This document shows, piece by piece, positions 29,195-38,464 of a stretch of DNA of 64,000 bases. The notes beneath the pieces were generated by a model that worked only from the letters and a program-made list of their open reading frames with translations, did not search any database and was not told where the DNA came from. Positions within the stretch are counted from its first letter, which is position 1, and every line of letters starts with the position of its first letter. The stretch lies in assembly GCA_947489585.1 (NCBI GenBank), contig CANLEE010000010.1:62001-126000 (forward strand), given 5' to 3'. This DNA is from an uncultured Psychroserpens sp. (lineage in GTDB: Bacteria; Bacteroidota; Bacteroidia; Flavobacteriales; Flavobacteriaceae). A program made the translations under genes and the position numbers.

Positions 29195-29956
29195 ATGATT
29201 ATTTCTACTCTCATAGCTGACGATGAACCACACGCAAGACGATATTTAAAAAGTCTTTTAGAAAAGGACGAAGACGTAGGTATCATTTATGAATCTAAAA
29301 ATGGCAATGAAGTTCTAGAATTCTTAAAACACAAAGAACCTGATATTATTTTTTTAGACATTAATATGCCTGGTTTAACTGGTATTGAAGTAGCTACAAA
29401 ACTAAAGTCATCTTCATCGTTAATTATATTCTCTACTGCATATGATCAATATGCTCTGAAAGCATTTGAACTTAAAGCCTTTGACTATTTATTAAAACCA
29501 TTTGATGAACATCGTTTTAATGATGTATTACAAAGTGCTAAACACAACATTGAAGTAACGAAACAAGCTCATTTTAGTAATAAATTTACAGACTTATACC
29601 GTGAGTATAACCAGACTCTAACACCACATTTATCAGAATTTGTTATTAAAGAAAAGGGTACTAGTAAAACGGTAAAGATTAATGATATTATTTACATAGA
29701 AGCAAGTTCTATTTATGCCATTTTACATCTACTAAATAATAAGGTATTATATAGAGTCTCATTAAATTTATTAGAGCAACAACTACCATCAAAATTCTTT
29801 CGTATTCATCGTACTTTTATCATTAACCAAGATTGTGTTGAGACCTACAAATACCTAAACAATAGTACCTATATGATCACATTAACTAATGAGGATGTCA
29901 TAATCTCCAGTAGAAAGTACAAAGATGTGATTGCAAAAAAAATATCAAATTTATAA
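29195..29956 (+). CDS. LytTR-type response regulator
   Basis: A 253-residue regulator with an N-terminal receiver domain (D9-D10-E11, phospho-acceptor Asp55 in FLDINMPG, Lys near 106 in LLKPF) and a C-terminal LytTR DNA-binding domain (about 145-250; VKINDIIYIEASSIYAILHL, and FFRIHRTFIIN). LytTR proteins bind paired direct repeats about two helix turns apart. It is translated straight after the LytS-type kinase and stops 7 bp before the convergent ytxJ gene. The targets are unknown; the divergent exported protein at 27146-27973 is one candidate. Confidence 0.93.
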   Translation: MIISTLIADDEPHARRYLKSLLEKDEDVGIIYESKNGNEVLEFLKHKEPDIIFLDINMPGLTGIEVATKLKSSSSLIIFSTAYDQYALKAFELKAFDYLLKPFDEHRFNDVLQSAKHNIEVTKQAHFSNKFTDLYREYNQTLTPHLSEFVIKEKGTSKTVKINDIIYIEASSIYAILHLLNNKVLYRVSLNLLEQQLPSKFFRIHRTFIINQDCVETYKYLNNSTYMITLTNEDVIISSRKYKDVIAKKISNL

Positions 29957-29963
29957 GTAATTC

Positions 29964-30347
29964 TTATACAAAACGCTCTAAATCAATCTCATTAATTGCA
30001 CCATGAGAGGCATGCGCAACGGTAGCTCCATTTTTAATAATTAAAAGTTGTGGTGATTGGTGCATTACTTGAAATTTATAACCAACTTCATTAGACACAT
30101 CTCTATAACTTAATAAATCCAAGTAGTACAAATCTAAATTTGCATCTATATCATAAGCACTTACAAACTGGTTCATAACCATACTGCTGATACCACAACG
30201 TGTAGAGTGTTTGAAAACCACTTGTGTTTTGGTTTGAGAACGTTTCTCTATCTCGCTCAACTGTGATACATCAGTTAAGGCTTGCCAAGGCAATACTTTT
30301 TTTTCTTTTGGTTCAGAAGAACCGAATATATTTTTAAATAATCCCAT
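29964..30347 (-). CDS. ytxJ: YtxJ, bacillithiol-system monothiol redox protein
   Basis: A 127-residue thioredoxin-fold protein with the monothiol motif HSTRCGIS (Cys51) in place of CxxC, and the later QSPQLLIIKNG and HASHG. It matches the YtxJ family, which is thought to act as a bacilliredoxin-like protein in bacteria making bacillithiol; this supports use of bacillithiol by this organism. The ATG at 30347 fits the family's short basic start (MGLFKNIFGSSEPKEKK). It is cytoplasmic and a single gene, convergent with the LytTR regulator. Confidence 0.87.
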   Translation of the reverse strand: MGLFKNIFGSSEPKEKKVLPWQALTDVSQLSEIEKRSQTKTQVVFKHSTRCGISSMVMNQFVSAYDIDANLDLYYLDLLSYRDVSNEVGYKFQVMHQSPQLLIIKNGATVAHASHGAINEIDLERFV

Positions 30348-30430
30348 AACAATCTTATTTTGTGATTTGACATCAAGTGTCTAACCTATTTACAACTTAT
30401 AAGTCGTACCTTATCTCAAATCTTACAAAC

Positions 30431-30474
30431 TGACGAAAAGTCACGCTATCACACACTAAATCAGTCATTTTGTC
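30431..30474. promoter_or_regulatory. Repeated TGAC/GTCA elements upstream of clpB
   Basis: TGAC-GAAAA-GTCA (30431-30443) is a short inverted repeat, and CAGTCATTTTGTCG (30462-30474) repeats its GTCA and TTTT parts 31 bp further on. They lie about 85-125 bp before the clpB ATG. They may be heat-shock operator sites, but no consensus could be tested and no good -7 box was found after them. Confidence 0.35.
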
Positions 30475-30557
30475 GTTTAATTTTTGTGTTTTATGATTGG
30501 TAAGGTTATTGACCTACAGCAATTGTAAAATACAAATAAAATAATAGTTCAAGATAT

Positions 30558-33167
30558 ATGAATTTTAATAATTATACTATAAAATCTCAAGAAGCCATTC
30601 AGCAAGCACAACAGCTCGCTCAAAGCTTGGGACATCAAAACATCGAAAATGAACATATTATAAAAGCAATTTTCGAAGTTGACGAAAACGTATTGCCATT
30701 TATTCTTAAGAAATTAAATGTCAATATCGACGTACTTAAATTAGCATTAGACAAACAAATTGAAAGTTTTTCTAAAGTGTCTGGCGCAGATTTAATGATC
30801 TCTCGTGATGCAAGTAAAGCACTCAACGAAGCCTCTATCATTGCTAAGAAAATGAATGATGATTACGTTTCCGTGGAACATTTAATTCTAGCAATTTTTA
30901 AATCAAATAGTAAGATAGCGCAAATGTTAAAAGATCAAGGCGTTACTGAAAAAGGTCTAAATACTGCCATAGAAGAACTACGTAAAGGTGATAGAGTTAC
31001 CTCTCAAAGTCAAGAAGACACATACAATTCGCTTAATAAATATGCGAAAAACTTAAACCAACTGGCCAAAGACGGAAAATTAGATCCTGTAATTGGTCGT
31101 GATGAAGAAATTAGACGAATACTCCAAATTTTATCACGACGTACCAAGAACAATCCTATTTTAGTCGGTGAACCTGGAACTGGTAAAACAGCTATTGCTG
31201 AAGGATTAGCACACCGCATTGTTGATGGTGACATCCCAGAAAATCTTATAGACAAGCAAATTTACGCACTAGATATGGGTGCACTCATTGCAGGTGCAAA
31301 ATTTAAAGGTGAATTTGAAGAACGTTTAAAATCTGTAATTAAAGAGGTGACAACTAGTGAAGGTGATATCGTTTTATTTATTGATGAAATCCACACACTT
31401 GTTGGTGCTGGTGGCGGACAAGGTGCTATGGATGCAGCAAACATCTTAAAACCAGCTTTAGCTCGTGGTGAATTACGCGCTGTAGGTGCAACAACACTTG
31501 ACGAGTACCAAAAGTATTTTGAAAAAGACAAGGCACTTGAACGTCGTTTCCAGAAAGTTATGGTCAACGAACCAGACACTGAAAGTGCGATTTCTATCCT
31601 TCGTGGAATTAAAGAAAAATACGAAACACATCACAAGGTTCGTATAAAAGATGAAGCAATTATTGGAGCTGTAGAGCTTTCAGAACGTTATATCACTAAT
31701 CGCTTTCTTCCAGATAAGGCCATTGATTTAATGGATGAAGCAGCTTCTAAATTACGCATGGAAATCAATTCTAAACCTGAAGAGCTAGATGTTTTGGATA
31801 GAAAGATCATGCAACTCGAAATTGAAATTGAAGCCATTAAACGTGAAAAAGATGAGGTCAAACTTAAATCATTACGTGCAGACTTAGCTAATCTTAAAGA
31901 AGAACGCAACGAGATTAACGCAAAATGGAAAAGCGAAAAAGAGGTTGTAGATAACATTCAAACGACCAAGTTAGATATTGAAACATATAAACTTGAAGCC
32001 GAACGCGCTGAACGTGAAGGTGATTATGGAAAAGTAGCCGAAATTCGCTATGGAAAAATCAAGGAAGCCCAAGAAGCACTTGAAAAATACCAAAATGAAT
32101 TAAAAGAAAATCAATCTGATAATTCTTTAATTAAAGAAGAAGTTACTTATGAAGATATCGCAGAAGTCGTCGCTAAATGGACAGGTATTCCAGTAACAAA
32201 AATGCTACAGAGTGACCGTGAAAAACTTTTAAAGTTAGAAGATGAATTACATAAACGTGTTGTAGGTCAAGAGGAAGCCATTACTGCTGTAAGTGATGCC
32301 GTAAGGCGTTCAAGAGCCGGCTTACAAAACCCGCAAAAACCTGTTGGAACATTTTTATTCTTAGGAACCACTGGTGTTGGTAAAACCGAACTAGCAAAAG
32401 CATTAGCTGAATATCTTTTTGATGATGAAAATGCCATGACCAGAATTGACATGAGCGAATTTCAAGAGAGTCACAGTGTAAGTCGTTTGGTTGGTGCACC
32501 TCCAGGATATGTTGGCTATGATGAAGGCGGACAATTAACCGAGGCTGTTAGACGCAAACCATATTCAGTAGTCTTATTAGATGAGATTGAAAAAGCACAT
32601 CCAGACACGTTTAATATTCTATTACAAGTTTTAGATGAAGGTCGATTAACAGACAATAAAGGTCGTGTGGCTGATTTTAAAAACACAATTATTATTATGA
32701 CATCTAATTTAGGAAGTCAAATTATTCAAGAACGTTTTGAAGCTACAAAAGATTTAGATTCTGCTATTGAAGCCGCAAAAATTGATGTACTCGGTTTGTT
32801 AAAACAGAGTGTGCGTCCAGAGTTTTTAAATCGAATTGATGACACCATTATGTTTACACCTTTAACTAGAGGAAATATTAAAGATATTGTTGGGTTGCAA
32901 CTAAAAGGTGTTCAAAAAATGCTAGCAAAACAAAATATTACATTTGATGCAACTCCAGAAGCCATTGACTATTTAGCTGAAAAAGGTTTTAACCCAGAAT
33001 ATGGTGCAAGACCAGTAAAACGTGTCATTCAGAAAGAGGTATTGAATGCATTGAGCAAAGAAATCTTATCAGGAAAGGTCACTACAGATAGCATCATTTT
33101 ATTAGATGCCTTTGATGATAAATTGGTTTTTAGAAATGAAGCGAGTTTTGTTTCTGAAGAAATTTAA
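30558..33167 (+). CDS. clpB: ATP-dependent disaggregase ClpB
   Basis: An 869-residue Hsp100 chaperone that, with DnaK, pulls proteins out of aggregates. Domain order is complete: Clp N-domain (1-145), first AAA+ domain with Walker [10 protein letters not shown] near 200 and [13 protein letters not shown], the long coiled middle domain (about 405-525, rich in Glu/Lys/Arg), second AAA+ domain with [10 protein letters not shown] near 610 and DEIEKAHPD, and the C-terminal D2-small domain. The middle domain separates it from ClpA and ClpC. It is cytoplasmic and a single gene. Upstream TGAC/GTCA elements may make it heat-inducible. Confidence 0.97.
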   Translation: MNFNNYTIKSQEAIQQAQQLAQSLGHQNIENEHIIKAIFEVDENVLPFILKKLNVNIDVLKLALDKQIESFSKVSGADLMISRDASKALNEASIIAKKMNDDYVSVEHLILAIFKSNSKIAQMLKDQGVTEKGLNTAIEELRKGDRVTSQSQEDTYNSLNKYAKNLNQLAKDGKLDPVIGRDEEIRRILQILSRRTKNNPILVGEPGTGKTAIAEGLAHRIVDGDIPENLIDKQIYALDMGALIAGAKFKGEFEERLKSVIKEVTTSEGDIVLFIDEIHTLVGAGGGQGAMDAANILKPALARGELRAVGATTLDEYQKYFEKDKALERRFQKVMVNEPDTESAISILRGIKEKYETHHKVRIKDEAIIGAVELSERYITNRFLPDKAIDLMDEAASKLRMEINSKPEELDVLDRKIMQLEIEIEAIKREKDEVKLKSLRADLANLKEERNEINAKWKSEKEVVDNIQTTKLDIETYKLEAERAEREGDYGKVAEIRYGKIKEAQEALEKYQNELKENQSDNSLIKEEVTYEDIAEVVAKWTGIPVTKMLQSDREKLLKLEDELHKRVVGQEEAITAVSDAVRRSRAGLQNPQKPVGTFLFLGTTGVGKTELAKALAEYLFDDENAMTRIDMSEFQESHSVSRLVGAPPGYVGYDEGGQLTEAVRRKPYSVVLLDEIEKAHPDTFNILLQVLDEGRLTDNKGRVADFKNTIIIMTSNLGSQIIQERFEATKDLDSAIEAAKIDVLGLLKQSVRPEFLNRIDDTIMFTPLTRGNIKDIVGLQLKGVQKMLAKQNITFDATPEAIDYLAEKGFNPEYGARPVKRVIQKEVLNALSKEILSGKVTTDSIILLDAFDDKLVFRNEASFVSEEI

Positions 33168-33274
33168 AAAATGGTGTAACAAAATCATTATATAACAGTC
33201 TTTTAAGTGGTTGGTTAGTTGAAAAGCAATGCGAATTTTAGAAATAAAATGAACGTTGCTTTTCTTTTTTTACA

Positions 33275-33303
33275 TAAAAAAGGCCACATTACTGTGACCT
33301 TTT
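33275..33303. terminator. Bidirectional intrinsic terminator
   Basis: AAAAAAGGCCACA, a short loop and TGTGACCTTTT pair, with one G-T pair, between the convergent clpB and OmpW-like genes. Confidence 0.8.
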
Positions 33304-33321
33304 AATCTTATAAAGTGCTTC

Positions 33322-33948
33322 TTAGTTGAACTTCAATCCAACCCCTAATCCGATAACTAGAGGGTCAATAGTAACTTCCACATCATTCGCCGAATCATTA
33401 TCTGGAGTGACATCCGTTTTTAAGAATATTTTTTTTACATCTAAATTTAAAAACCATTTATCATTTAAGTTATAATCTACTCCAGCTTGAAGCGAAAAAC
33501 CAAGAGCATTATCATAATCGATATCATCAAGGTCTCCAGCATCAGCACCGTAAAAAATGGTATAGTTAATACCAGCACCTAGATAAGGTTTAAAATCGTC
33601 TGCATAAAAATGATATTGCAAATTAAGTGTAGGTGGCAATAACCAAACATATCCCAAATCTGCACCATTTTCGATTTCAACTTCATGCTTTGTTGTTGCT
33701 AAAATTAATTCTGCAGCAAGATTTTTATTAAAAAAATAAGTAAAGTCTAGTTCAGGAACAAAAGTTGTAGAGATATCAATATTCGCTCCATCAATATCAT
33801 CATCAGGAGATGGTGCTACAGCAATTACTCTAAAGCGTGCTTGCCATTTACTATAAGTTTCGTCATTATTTGTGTTTGCGTCTTGAGCATTAACATGAGT
33901 TAAAGAAAAAAGACCTGTCATTAACAGTGCAAAAATTAGTTTTTTCAT
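33322..33948 (-). CDS. OmpW-like outer-membrane beta-barrel protein
   Basis: A 208-residue protein with signal peptide MKKLIFALLMTGLFSLTHVNA and alternating amphipathic strands ending in Phe-Asn (VGLKFN), as expected for an eight-stranded barrel. The order FVPELDFTYFFNKNLAAELI, PPTLNLQYHF and KPYLGAGINYTIFYG is characteristic of the OmpW/AlkL family, small channels that let hydrophobic compounds cross the outer membrane. A -7 box TATATTTG lies on the minus strand at 33972-33979, 23 bp before the start codon. The substrate is unknown; it is next to, but divergent from, the TetR/thioesterase pair. Confidence 0.85.
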   Translation of the reverse strand: MKKLIFALLMTGLFSLTHVNAQDANTNNDETYSKWQARFRVIAVAPSPDDDIDGANIDISTTFVPELDFTYFFNKNLAAELILATTKHEVEIENGADLGYVWLLPPTLNLQYHFYADDFKPYLGAGINYTIFYGADAGDLDDIDYDNALGFSLQAGVDYNLNDKWFLNLDVKKIFLKTDVTPDNDSANDVEVTIDPLVIGLGVGLKFN

Positions 33949-34089
33949 GGTGTTATGATTTATTATTTAGGCAAATATATTCTTAAAGTATAGAGCTAAT
34001 TATGACAAAAATCATTGTCCAGTATTTTTGTTTTTACCTATTTTAAAACTATACAGTAACAATAAACAAGGATGAAATTTTAATAAATA

Positions 34090-34107
34090 ATATACCGTTT
34101 AGTATAT
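34090..34107. promoter_or_regulatory. TetR operator, copy 1 (autoregulatory)
   Basis: ATATACC-GTTT-AGTATAT is an inverted repeat with one mismatch. It sits just upstream of the TetR gene's -7 box and is repeated almost exactly at 34739-34756, before the next gene. Confidence 0.75.
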
Positions 34108-34113
34108 TTTGTG

Positions 34114-34121
34114 TATATTTG
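34114..34121 (+). promoter_or_regulatory. -7 box of the TetR gene, 4 bp before the ATG
   Basis: TATATTTG fits TAnnTTTG exactly and ends four bases before the ATG at 34126, so the mRNA should start at or next to the initiation codon. It also rules out the in-frame GTG at 34111. Confidence 0.6.
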
Positions 34122-34125
34122 TATT

Positions 34126-34722
34126 ATGCAAACAAAAGCTGAGCTTACTAAAGCCTTCATATTAGAGACTGTTGCACCAATTTTTAACCAAAATGGTTAT
34201 GCAGCTACAAGCATGAGCGATATTACTGAAGCTACAGGTTTAACGAAAGGTGCGATCTACGGAAATTTTAAAAATAAAGAAGCACTCGCTATTTCAGCAT
34301 TCAAATTTACTGTCAAAGCATTAATGAAACGCATCTCAAAACATCTAGAACTTAGCGATTCTCCTATCCAAAAATTGTTTTTAATTTCTGATTTCTATAG
34401 AAATTACTACGACTATAGTAAGCAATTAGGAGGATGTCCAGTATTAAATATTGGTGTAGATGCTAATAACCAAAACACACCTTTATTAGAAAATGTAAAA
34501 ATAGTAATAGAAAAAATTCAAGATCAAGTAGCTACAATTATAGAAAACGGAATTGAAGTTGGTGAGATCTCTACAGAAATAAACGCTATGCAATATGCGA
34601 AACGACTTGATACAATGATACAAGGTGCAGTATTTATGACCTATACTATGGATGACGAGTTTTATATGAAAGATACCATGAACCAGATTGATCAAATGAT
34701 TCATAACGAACTAAAAGCTTAA
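34126..34722 (+). CDS. TetR-family transcriptional repressor
   Basis: A 198-residue regulator with an N-terminal TetR helix-turn-helix (about 5-50; GYAATSMSDITEATGLTKGAIYGNF is the recognition region, shortened here as ATSMSDITEATGLTKGAIYG) and a helical ligand-binding C-terminal part with LGGCPVLNIGVDA, as in the YcdC/QacR-like C-terminal type. The ATG at 34126 is preferred to the GTG at 34111, which lies inside the promoter box. Matching operators lie before this gene and before the thioesterase at 34773, so it very likely represses both. An acyl-CoA or fatty-acid-like inducer is a reasonable guess. Confidence 0.92.
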   Translation: MQTKAELTKAFILETVAPIFNQNGYAATSMSDITEATGLTKGAIYGNFKNKEALAISAFKFTVKALMKRISKHLELSDSPIQKLFLISDFYRNYYDYSKQLGGCPVLNIGVDANNQNTPLLENVKIVIEKIQDQVATIIENGIEVGEISTEINAMQYAKRLDTMIQGAVFMTYTMDDEFYMKDTMNQIDQMIHNELKA

Positions 34723-34738
34723 AAAAATTTAATCAATA

Positions 34739-34756
34739 ATATACCGTTTGGTATAT
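34739..34756. promoter_or_regulatory. TetR operator, copy 2 (thioesterase promoter)
   Basis: ATATACC-GTTT-GGTATAT is a perfect 7-bp inverted repeat with a 4-bp spacer. It differs from copy 1 at one base and shares the flanking AATA and TTTT. Overlapping TATATTTT boxes (34752-34759 and 34765-34772) lie just before the ATG at 34773, so binding would block transcription. Confidence 0.78.
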
Positions 34757-34772
34757 TTTAAATCTATATTTT

Positions 34773-35261
34773 ATGAACTTACCAAAAATTGTCACTAGTA
34801 AAACAAAAATCAGATTTCAACATTGTGATCCTTTTAATCACTTAAACAATGGTAGTTATATCGATTATTTTATGAACCATCGTGAAGACCAACTATTAAA
34901 GCACTATAATATTGATATTTACAAAATGGCTCAAAAAACGGGTGTGAGTTGGGTGTCTAGCAGCAATCAAATTGCTTATCTAAAACCGGCCTTTTTGATG
35001 GAAACTGTAACTATAGAATCACAGCTTATTTATCATGATTCTAGCCAGTTAAAAGTAGAAATGCGTATGTATAATGAAGATAAGACACAATTAAAAGCCA
35101 TTATTTGGTGTGGGTTTGTACATTTTAATTTATTAAAACAATCTCGAGCAAACCATTCAGAAGATATGGTGAAACTGTTTGAAAATATAATAACACCTAT
35201 AGACGTACCCAACTTTGAAAAACGTGTACAAGAGTTTAAAACCATAAAAGCAGAAATTTAA
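34773..35261 (+). CDS. Acyl-CoA thioesterase (4HBT hot-dog fold)
   Basis: A 162-residue hot-dog protein with the 4HBT active-site pattern IRFQHCDPFNHLNNGSYIDY (about residues 13-32), in which the Asp is the usual catalytic residue. Members cleave acyl-CoA thioesters; chain length is not predictable. It lies 50 bp after the TetR gene behind its own copy of the TetR operator, so it is probably induced with it, for example by a toxic or excess acyl compound. The C-terminal 40 residues (after VHFNLLKQ) are charged and not part of the core fold. Confidence 0.87.
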   Translation: MNLPKIVTSKTKIRFQHCDPFNHLNNGSYIDYFMNHREDQLLKHYNIDIYKMAQKTGVSWVSSSNQIAYLKPAFLMETVTIESQLIYHDSSQLKVEMRMYNEDKTQLKAIIWCGFVHFNLLKQSRANHSEDMVKLFENIITPIDVPNFEKRVQEFKTIKAEI

Positions 35262-35318
35262 ACCTTCTGTAACATTTTAGATAGCATTGATACTTATAAA
35301 TAAATCTAATTTTAATTT

Positions 35319-36179
35319 ATGAAAAAAACGGTATATGTGCTCTTAATGTGGCTTGCTAGTTTTGGAATGATTCAAGCTCAAGAACTTGAAAACTCACTCC
35401 TTTGGGAAATCTCAGGAAATGGACTAACCAAATCATCCTTTCTCTACGGAACCATACATATGACTTGTGATGCTTCTCTTGATGAAGCTATAATAAACGC
35501 AATGGATAACACCTCACTTTTAGTACTAGAACTAGATATGGATGATTCTTCAATGCAAATGGAAATGATGAAAGGTGTTTATATGAAAGATGGAAATACC
35601 ATTAAAGATCTAGTTAATGAAGAAGATTATGCAACCATTTCAGAATTTTTAAAAGTACAAACAGGAATGTCTATTGATATGCTTGGTAATATCAAACCAT
35701 TTTTCATAACAGCAATGCTTTATCCTAAATTATTAGGTTGTCCAGTTCAATCCTATGAAGAAGTACTAATGAAAGTAGCTCATGAACAAGAAGAAGAAGT
35801 TTTAGGTCTGGAAACTATTCAGGAACAACTCAATGTCTTTGATGAGATTCCATATAAAGATCAAGCTATCGATTTATTACGTTCTGCAAAAGATAATTTA
35901 GCTTACGATAAAGAATCGTTTAACAAAATGCTTCAACTCTATGATGCCGAAAACATAGAAGGTCTTGATGCAATGATGAAAGAAGATAAAAACCTATCAA
36001 CAACTAAGCATAGAGATAAAATGTTAGATGATAGAAATAAAAATTGGATTTCTAAAATTGAAGATTTTTCTAAAAAACAGCCAACCTTTTATGGTGTAGG
36101 TGCTGCACATCTTGCAGGAGAAAATGGCGTTATTAAGCTCCTTAGAAAAGCGGGTTATACTGTTAAAGCAGTGAATTAA
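35319..36179 (+). CDS. TraB/GumN-family exported protein
   Basis: A 286-residue protein with signal peptide MKKTVYVLLMWLASFGMIQAQ and the TraB/GumN (TIKI-like) pattern: the first GxxH in SFLYGTIHMTCD (about residues 40-51) and the second near the C-terminus in FYGVGAAHLAGENGVIKLL. These two motifs form the proposed metal site in the family; animal TIKI members are metalloproteases. In bacteria the function is unknown. It is exported to the periplasm and stands 57 bp after the thioesterase gene, possibly on the same transcript. A weak terminator follows. Confidence 0.87.
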   Translation: MKKTVYVLLMWLASFGMIQAQELENSLLWEISGNGLTKSSFLYGTIHMTCDASLDEAIINAMDNTSLLVLELDMDDSSMQMEMMKGVYMKDGNTIKDLVNEEDYATISEFLKVQTGMSIDMLGNIKPFFITAMLYPKLLGCPVQSYEEVLMKVAHEQEEEVLGLETIQEQLNVFDEIPYKDQAIDLLRSAKDNLAYDKESFNKMLQLYDAENIEGLDAMMKEDKNLSTTKHRDKMLDDRNKNWISKIEDFSKKQPTFYGVGAAHLAGENGVIKLLRKAGYTVKAVN

Positions 36180-36199
36180 AATGTCTTAAATAACACTCT

Positions 36200-36224
36200 A
36201 AGCCTCTGAAAAAGAGGTCTTTTT
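36200..36224 (+). terminator. Weak intrinsic terminator after the TraB/GumN gene
   Basis: AAG-CCTCT and AGAGGTCTT pair with one bulged base and are followed by a short T run. Confidence 0.5.
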
Positions 36225-36398
36225 GTTAAAAACATGTTCAAAACTCTAGTATTACACAATAAAACTTTAGCATTTAAGGTTATGATTGTTAGATTTAATT
36301 GCTAACTTTGGTTTGCTATTAATTCCCAAATTTACATTAGTTAAGCAAGCTAATTCTTCTTCAAATCAAGAATTAGTGAATAATTCACCTACTTAAAT

Positions 36399-37061
36399 AT
36401 GAACATAAACTCATATATCGATCACACACTTTTAAGTGCCTCTGCCACCGAACGTGACATTATAGACCATTGTAATCAAGCAAAAAAGCATAAATTTTAT
36501 TCGGTTTGTGTTAACAGTTGCTATGTTCCTTTAGCCAAACAGTTACTTAAAGACTCAACTATTAAAATTTGTACAGTTGTTGGATTTCCGCTAGGAGCAG
36601 CTTCAACAGAAGCTAAAGTTTTTGAAGCAAAGCAAGCAATCAACGATGGTGCTCACGAGATTGACATGGTCATAAACCTTGGCGTTTTTAAAAGCAAAAA
36701 CTACGTTGAAGTTTTTAAAGATATTAAAGATGTTAAAACTGCTATTGGTAGAACACCTCTCAAAGTCATTATTGAAATTAGCGAATTATCAAAAAATGGC
36801 ATTGTAAAAGCATCAGAGATTTGTATGGATGCAAAGGTAGATTTTGTTAAAACTTCAACAGGATTTACCAAAAGCGGTGCTACACTTACAGCTGTAAAGA
36901 TTATTAGAAAAACAGTGAGAAACAAATGTAAGATAAAAGCTTCTGGCGGTATTGGCGACTACGAAACGGCAAGAAAATATATTGACATAGGTGTTGAACG
37001 TATTGGGACTTCTAAAGGTGTTTCTATCTCAAATGGGGAACTTTCCGATGCTGATTATTAA
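36399..37061 (+). CDS. deoC: Deoxyribose-phosphate aldolase
   Basis: A 220-residue TIM-barrel aldolase that splits 2-deoxyribose 5-phosphate into glyceraldehyde 3-phosphate and acetaldehyde. The start IDHTLLSASAT, the motif GAHEIDMVINLG with the conserved Asp, the Schiff-base lysine in VDFVKTSTGF (near residue 150) and KASGGIGDYETA are all in place, and the length suits the short bacterial form. It is used in nucleoside salvage. TAACTTTG at 36303-36310 may be a -7 box, but its TTG partner is only 14 bp away. No other nucleoside genes are adjacent. Confidence 0.95.
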   Translation: MNINSYIDHTLLSASATERDIIDHCNQAKKHKFYSVCVNSCYVPLAKQLLKDSTIKICTVVGFPLGAASTEAKVFEAKQAINDGAHEIDMVINLGVFKSKNYVEVFKDIKDVKTAIGRTPLKVIIEISELSKNGIVKASEICMDAKVDFVKTSTGFTKSGATLTAVKIIRKTVRNKCKIKASGGIGDYETARKYIDIGVERIGTSKGVSISNGELSDADY

Positions 37062-37128
37062 TTAAATCTGTCAATTCATACAGCATAAGATTTAACATAG
37101 TTTTTTCAAATTTAGCTTTAGAGTGATT

Positions 37129-37136
37129 TATATTTG
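37129..37136 (+). promoter_or_regulatory. -7 box of the alpha/beta hydrolase gene
   Basis: TATATTTG fits TAnnTTTG and lies 21 bp before the ATG at 37158. It contains the alternative in-frame TTG at 37134, which is therefore unlikely to be the start. Confidence 0.5.
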
Positions 37137-37157
37137 ATTATCACTAACAGCTACTGT

Positions 37158-37934
37158 ATGAAATCGCTTCTTTTTATTTCGTTTTTTTCAATGATGGTTT
37201 TGACTTCTTGTAATACGGAAGTAAAATCGACTATTTCAAACGAAAAAACCAATAACGATATAAGTTTCTATACAAAGGATAGTATTCTAATTAAAGGTCA
37301 ATTAATTAAAACCAGTTTAGAAGCCTCTACGATATTGCTATTTCATCAAGGTGGTTCAAATGCTTCAGCTGAATACGAATCTATCATACCAAAACTAACG
37401 AAACAAGGGTTTAATGTTTTAGCCATAGACCAGCGTGTTGGCGGACAAATTTATGGCCAATTCAATAAAACGATAGTAGACATTACGACCAATGATTATG
37501 GTTATTGTGATGCTTATCCAGATTTGGAAAGTGCTTTGGATTTCATTATTTCTAAAGGATTTACAGGTAAAAAAATTGTTTGGGGAAGTAGCTACAGTGC
37601 TTCTTTAGCCATACAACTTGCACATAAAAGAGCTAATGATATTGATGCCGTACTAGCGTTTTCTCCTGCCTCTGGAAATCAATTAAAAGACTGTCTTCCA
37701 AATCCGTATTTTGAAACTTTAAAAGTTCCTATGCTATTATTACGCCCAAAACGTGAAGCAGAATTTGAAAGTGTACAAGAACAATTAAAATTAGCGCAAT
37801 CTTTTGGACATCAAACCTATGTGGCAGAACATGGCGTGCATGGGTCATCTATGCTCGTAGAAAGCCGTGTATCACATGATGTATCAGATAATTGGAATAT
37901 TGTCAACGCATTTATAACAAACTATAAAAACTAA
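37158..37934 (+). CDS. Alpha/beta-hydrolase lipoprotein
   Basis: A 258-residue lipoprotein (MKSLLFISFFSMMVLTSC, lipobox Cys18) with an alpha/beta-hydrolase fold: oxyanion region LLFHQGGSNASA, nucleophile elbow GSSYSAS (the first or second Ser of WGSSYSA), and a candidate His in VAEHGVHGSSM near the C-terminus. It probably hydrolyses an ester or peptide in the periplasm, but the substrate is unknown. The start at 37158 is chosen because the signal peptide begins there and the upstream frame overlaps a -7 box. The histidine phosphatase gene follows after 11 bp. Confidence 0.85.
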   Translation: MKSLLFISFFSMMVLTSCNTEVKSTISNEKTNNDISFYTKDSILIKGQLIKTSLEASTILLFHQGGSNASAEYESIIPKLTKQGFNVLAIDQRVGGQIYGQFNKTIVDITTNDYGYCDAYPDLESALDFIISKGFTGKKIVWGSSYSASLAIQLAHKRANDIDAVLAFSPASGNQLKDCLPNPYFETLKVPMLLLRPKREAEFESVQEQLKLAQSFGHQTYVAEHGVHGSSMLVESRVSHDVSDNWNIVNAFITNYKN

Positions 37935-37945
37935 AACTTACTATA

Positions 37946-38464
37946 ATGAAATCTCTATTTACCTTACTCTTTATTGTTGCATATAGCTTACCCTCTTCTT
38001 CTCAAGACATGTCTACAAATGATGCTGTCGAAACAACAACTTATTATTTCATTCGACATGCTGAGAAAGACAGAAGTGATAAAACCAATAAAAACCCTAA
38101 TCTTACTGAGGCTGGAAAATCTAGAGCTAATCACTGGAGTGAAATACTTCAGCACGTCAAATTTGATGCTGTTTATTCTACCAAATACAATCGTACCATG
38201 CAAACGGCTGAGCCAACTGCAAAAAAGAATGAATTAAAGCTTGAATTTTATGATCCGAGAGTATTATTCTCAGAAGATTTCGCAAAAGCTACTAAAGGAA
38301 AAACAGTTCTAGTTGTTGGTCATAGTAATACAACTCCTGCATTTGTCAACATGGTTTTAGGTAAAAAAAAGCACGGAAATATTGATGATAATAACAACGG
38401 AAACTTATATATCGTGACGGTTTCTGAAGGACATATCATCGATCAGGTATTGACTATTAATTAA
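37946..38464 (+). CDS. Exported histidine phosphatase (phosphoglycerate mutase-like)
   Basis: A 172-residue protein with a signal peptide (MKSLFTLLFIVAYSLPSSSQ) and the histidine-phosphatase core: the RHAE motif in YYFIRHAEKDRSD with the phospho-accepting His (near residue 38), the Arg in YNRTMQTAEPTA, and the second His in VVGHSNTTPAF. Small members of this type resemble SixA. The signal peptide implies a periplasmic phosphatase of unknown substrate. Its last 8 bases overlap the end of the convergent lipoprotein gene at 38457. Confidence 0.88.
   Translation: MKSLFTLLFIVAYSLPSSSQDMSTNDAVETTTYYFIRHAEKDRSDKTNKNPNLTEAGKSRANHWSEILQHVKFDAVYSTKYNRTMQTAEPTAKKNELKLEFYDPRVLFSEDFAKATKGKTVLVVGHSNTTPAFVNMVLGKKKHGNIDDNNNGNLYIVTVSEGHIIDQVLTIN

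Noticed and set aside
31010..32499. Series of leftward open frames opposite clpB (81-105 codons)
   Set aside because: They lie wholly within clpB on the other strand, are rich in Ser and Leu as expected from mirror translation of a conserved coding region, and have no promoter.
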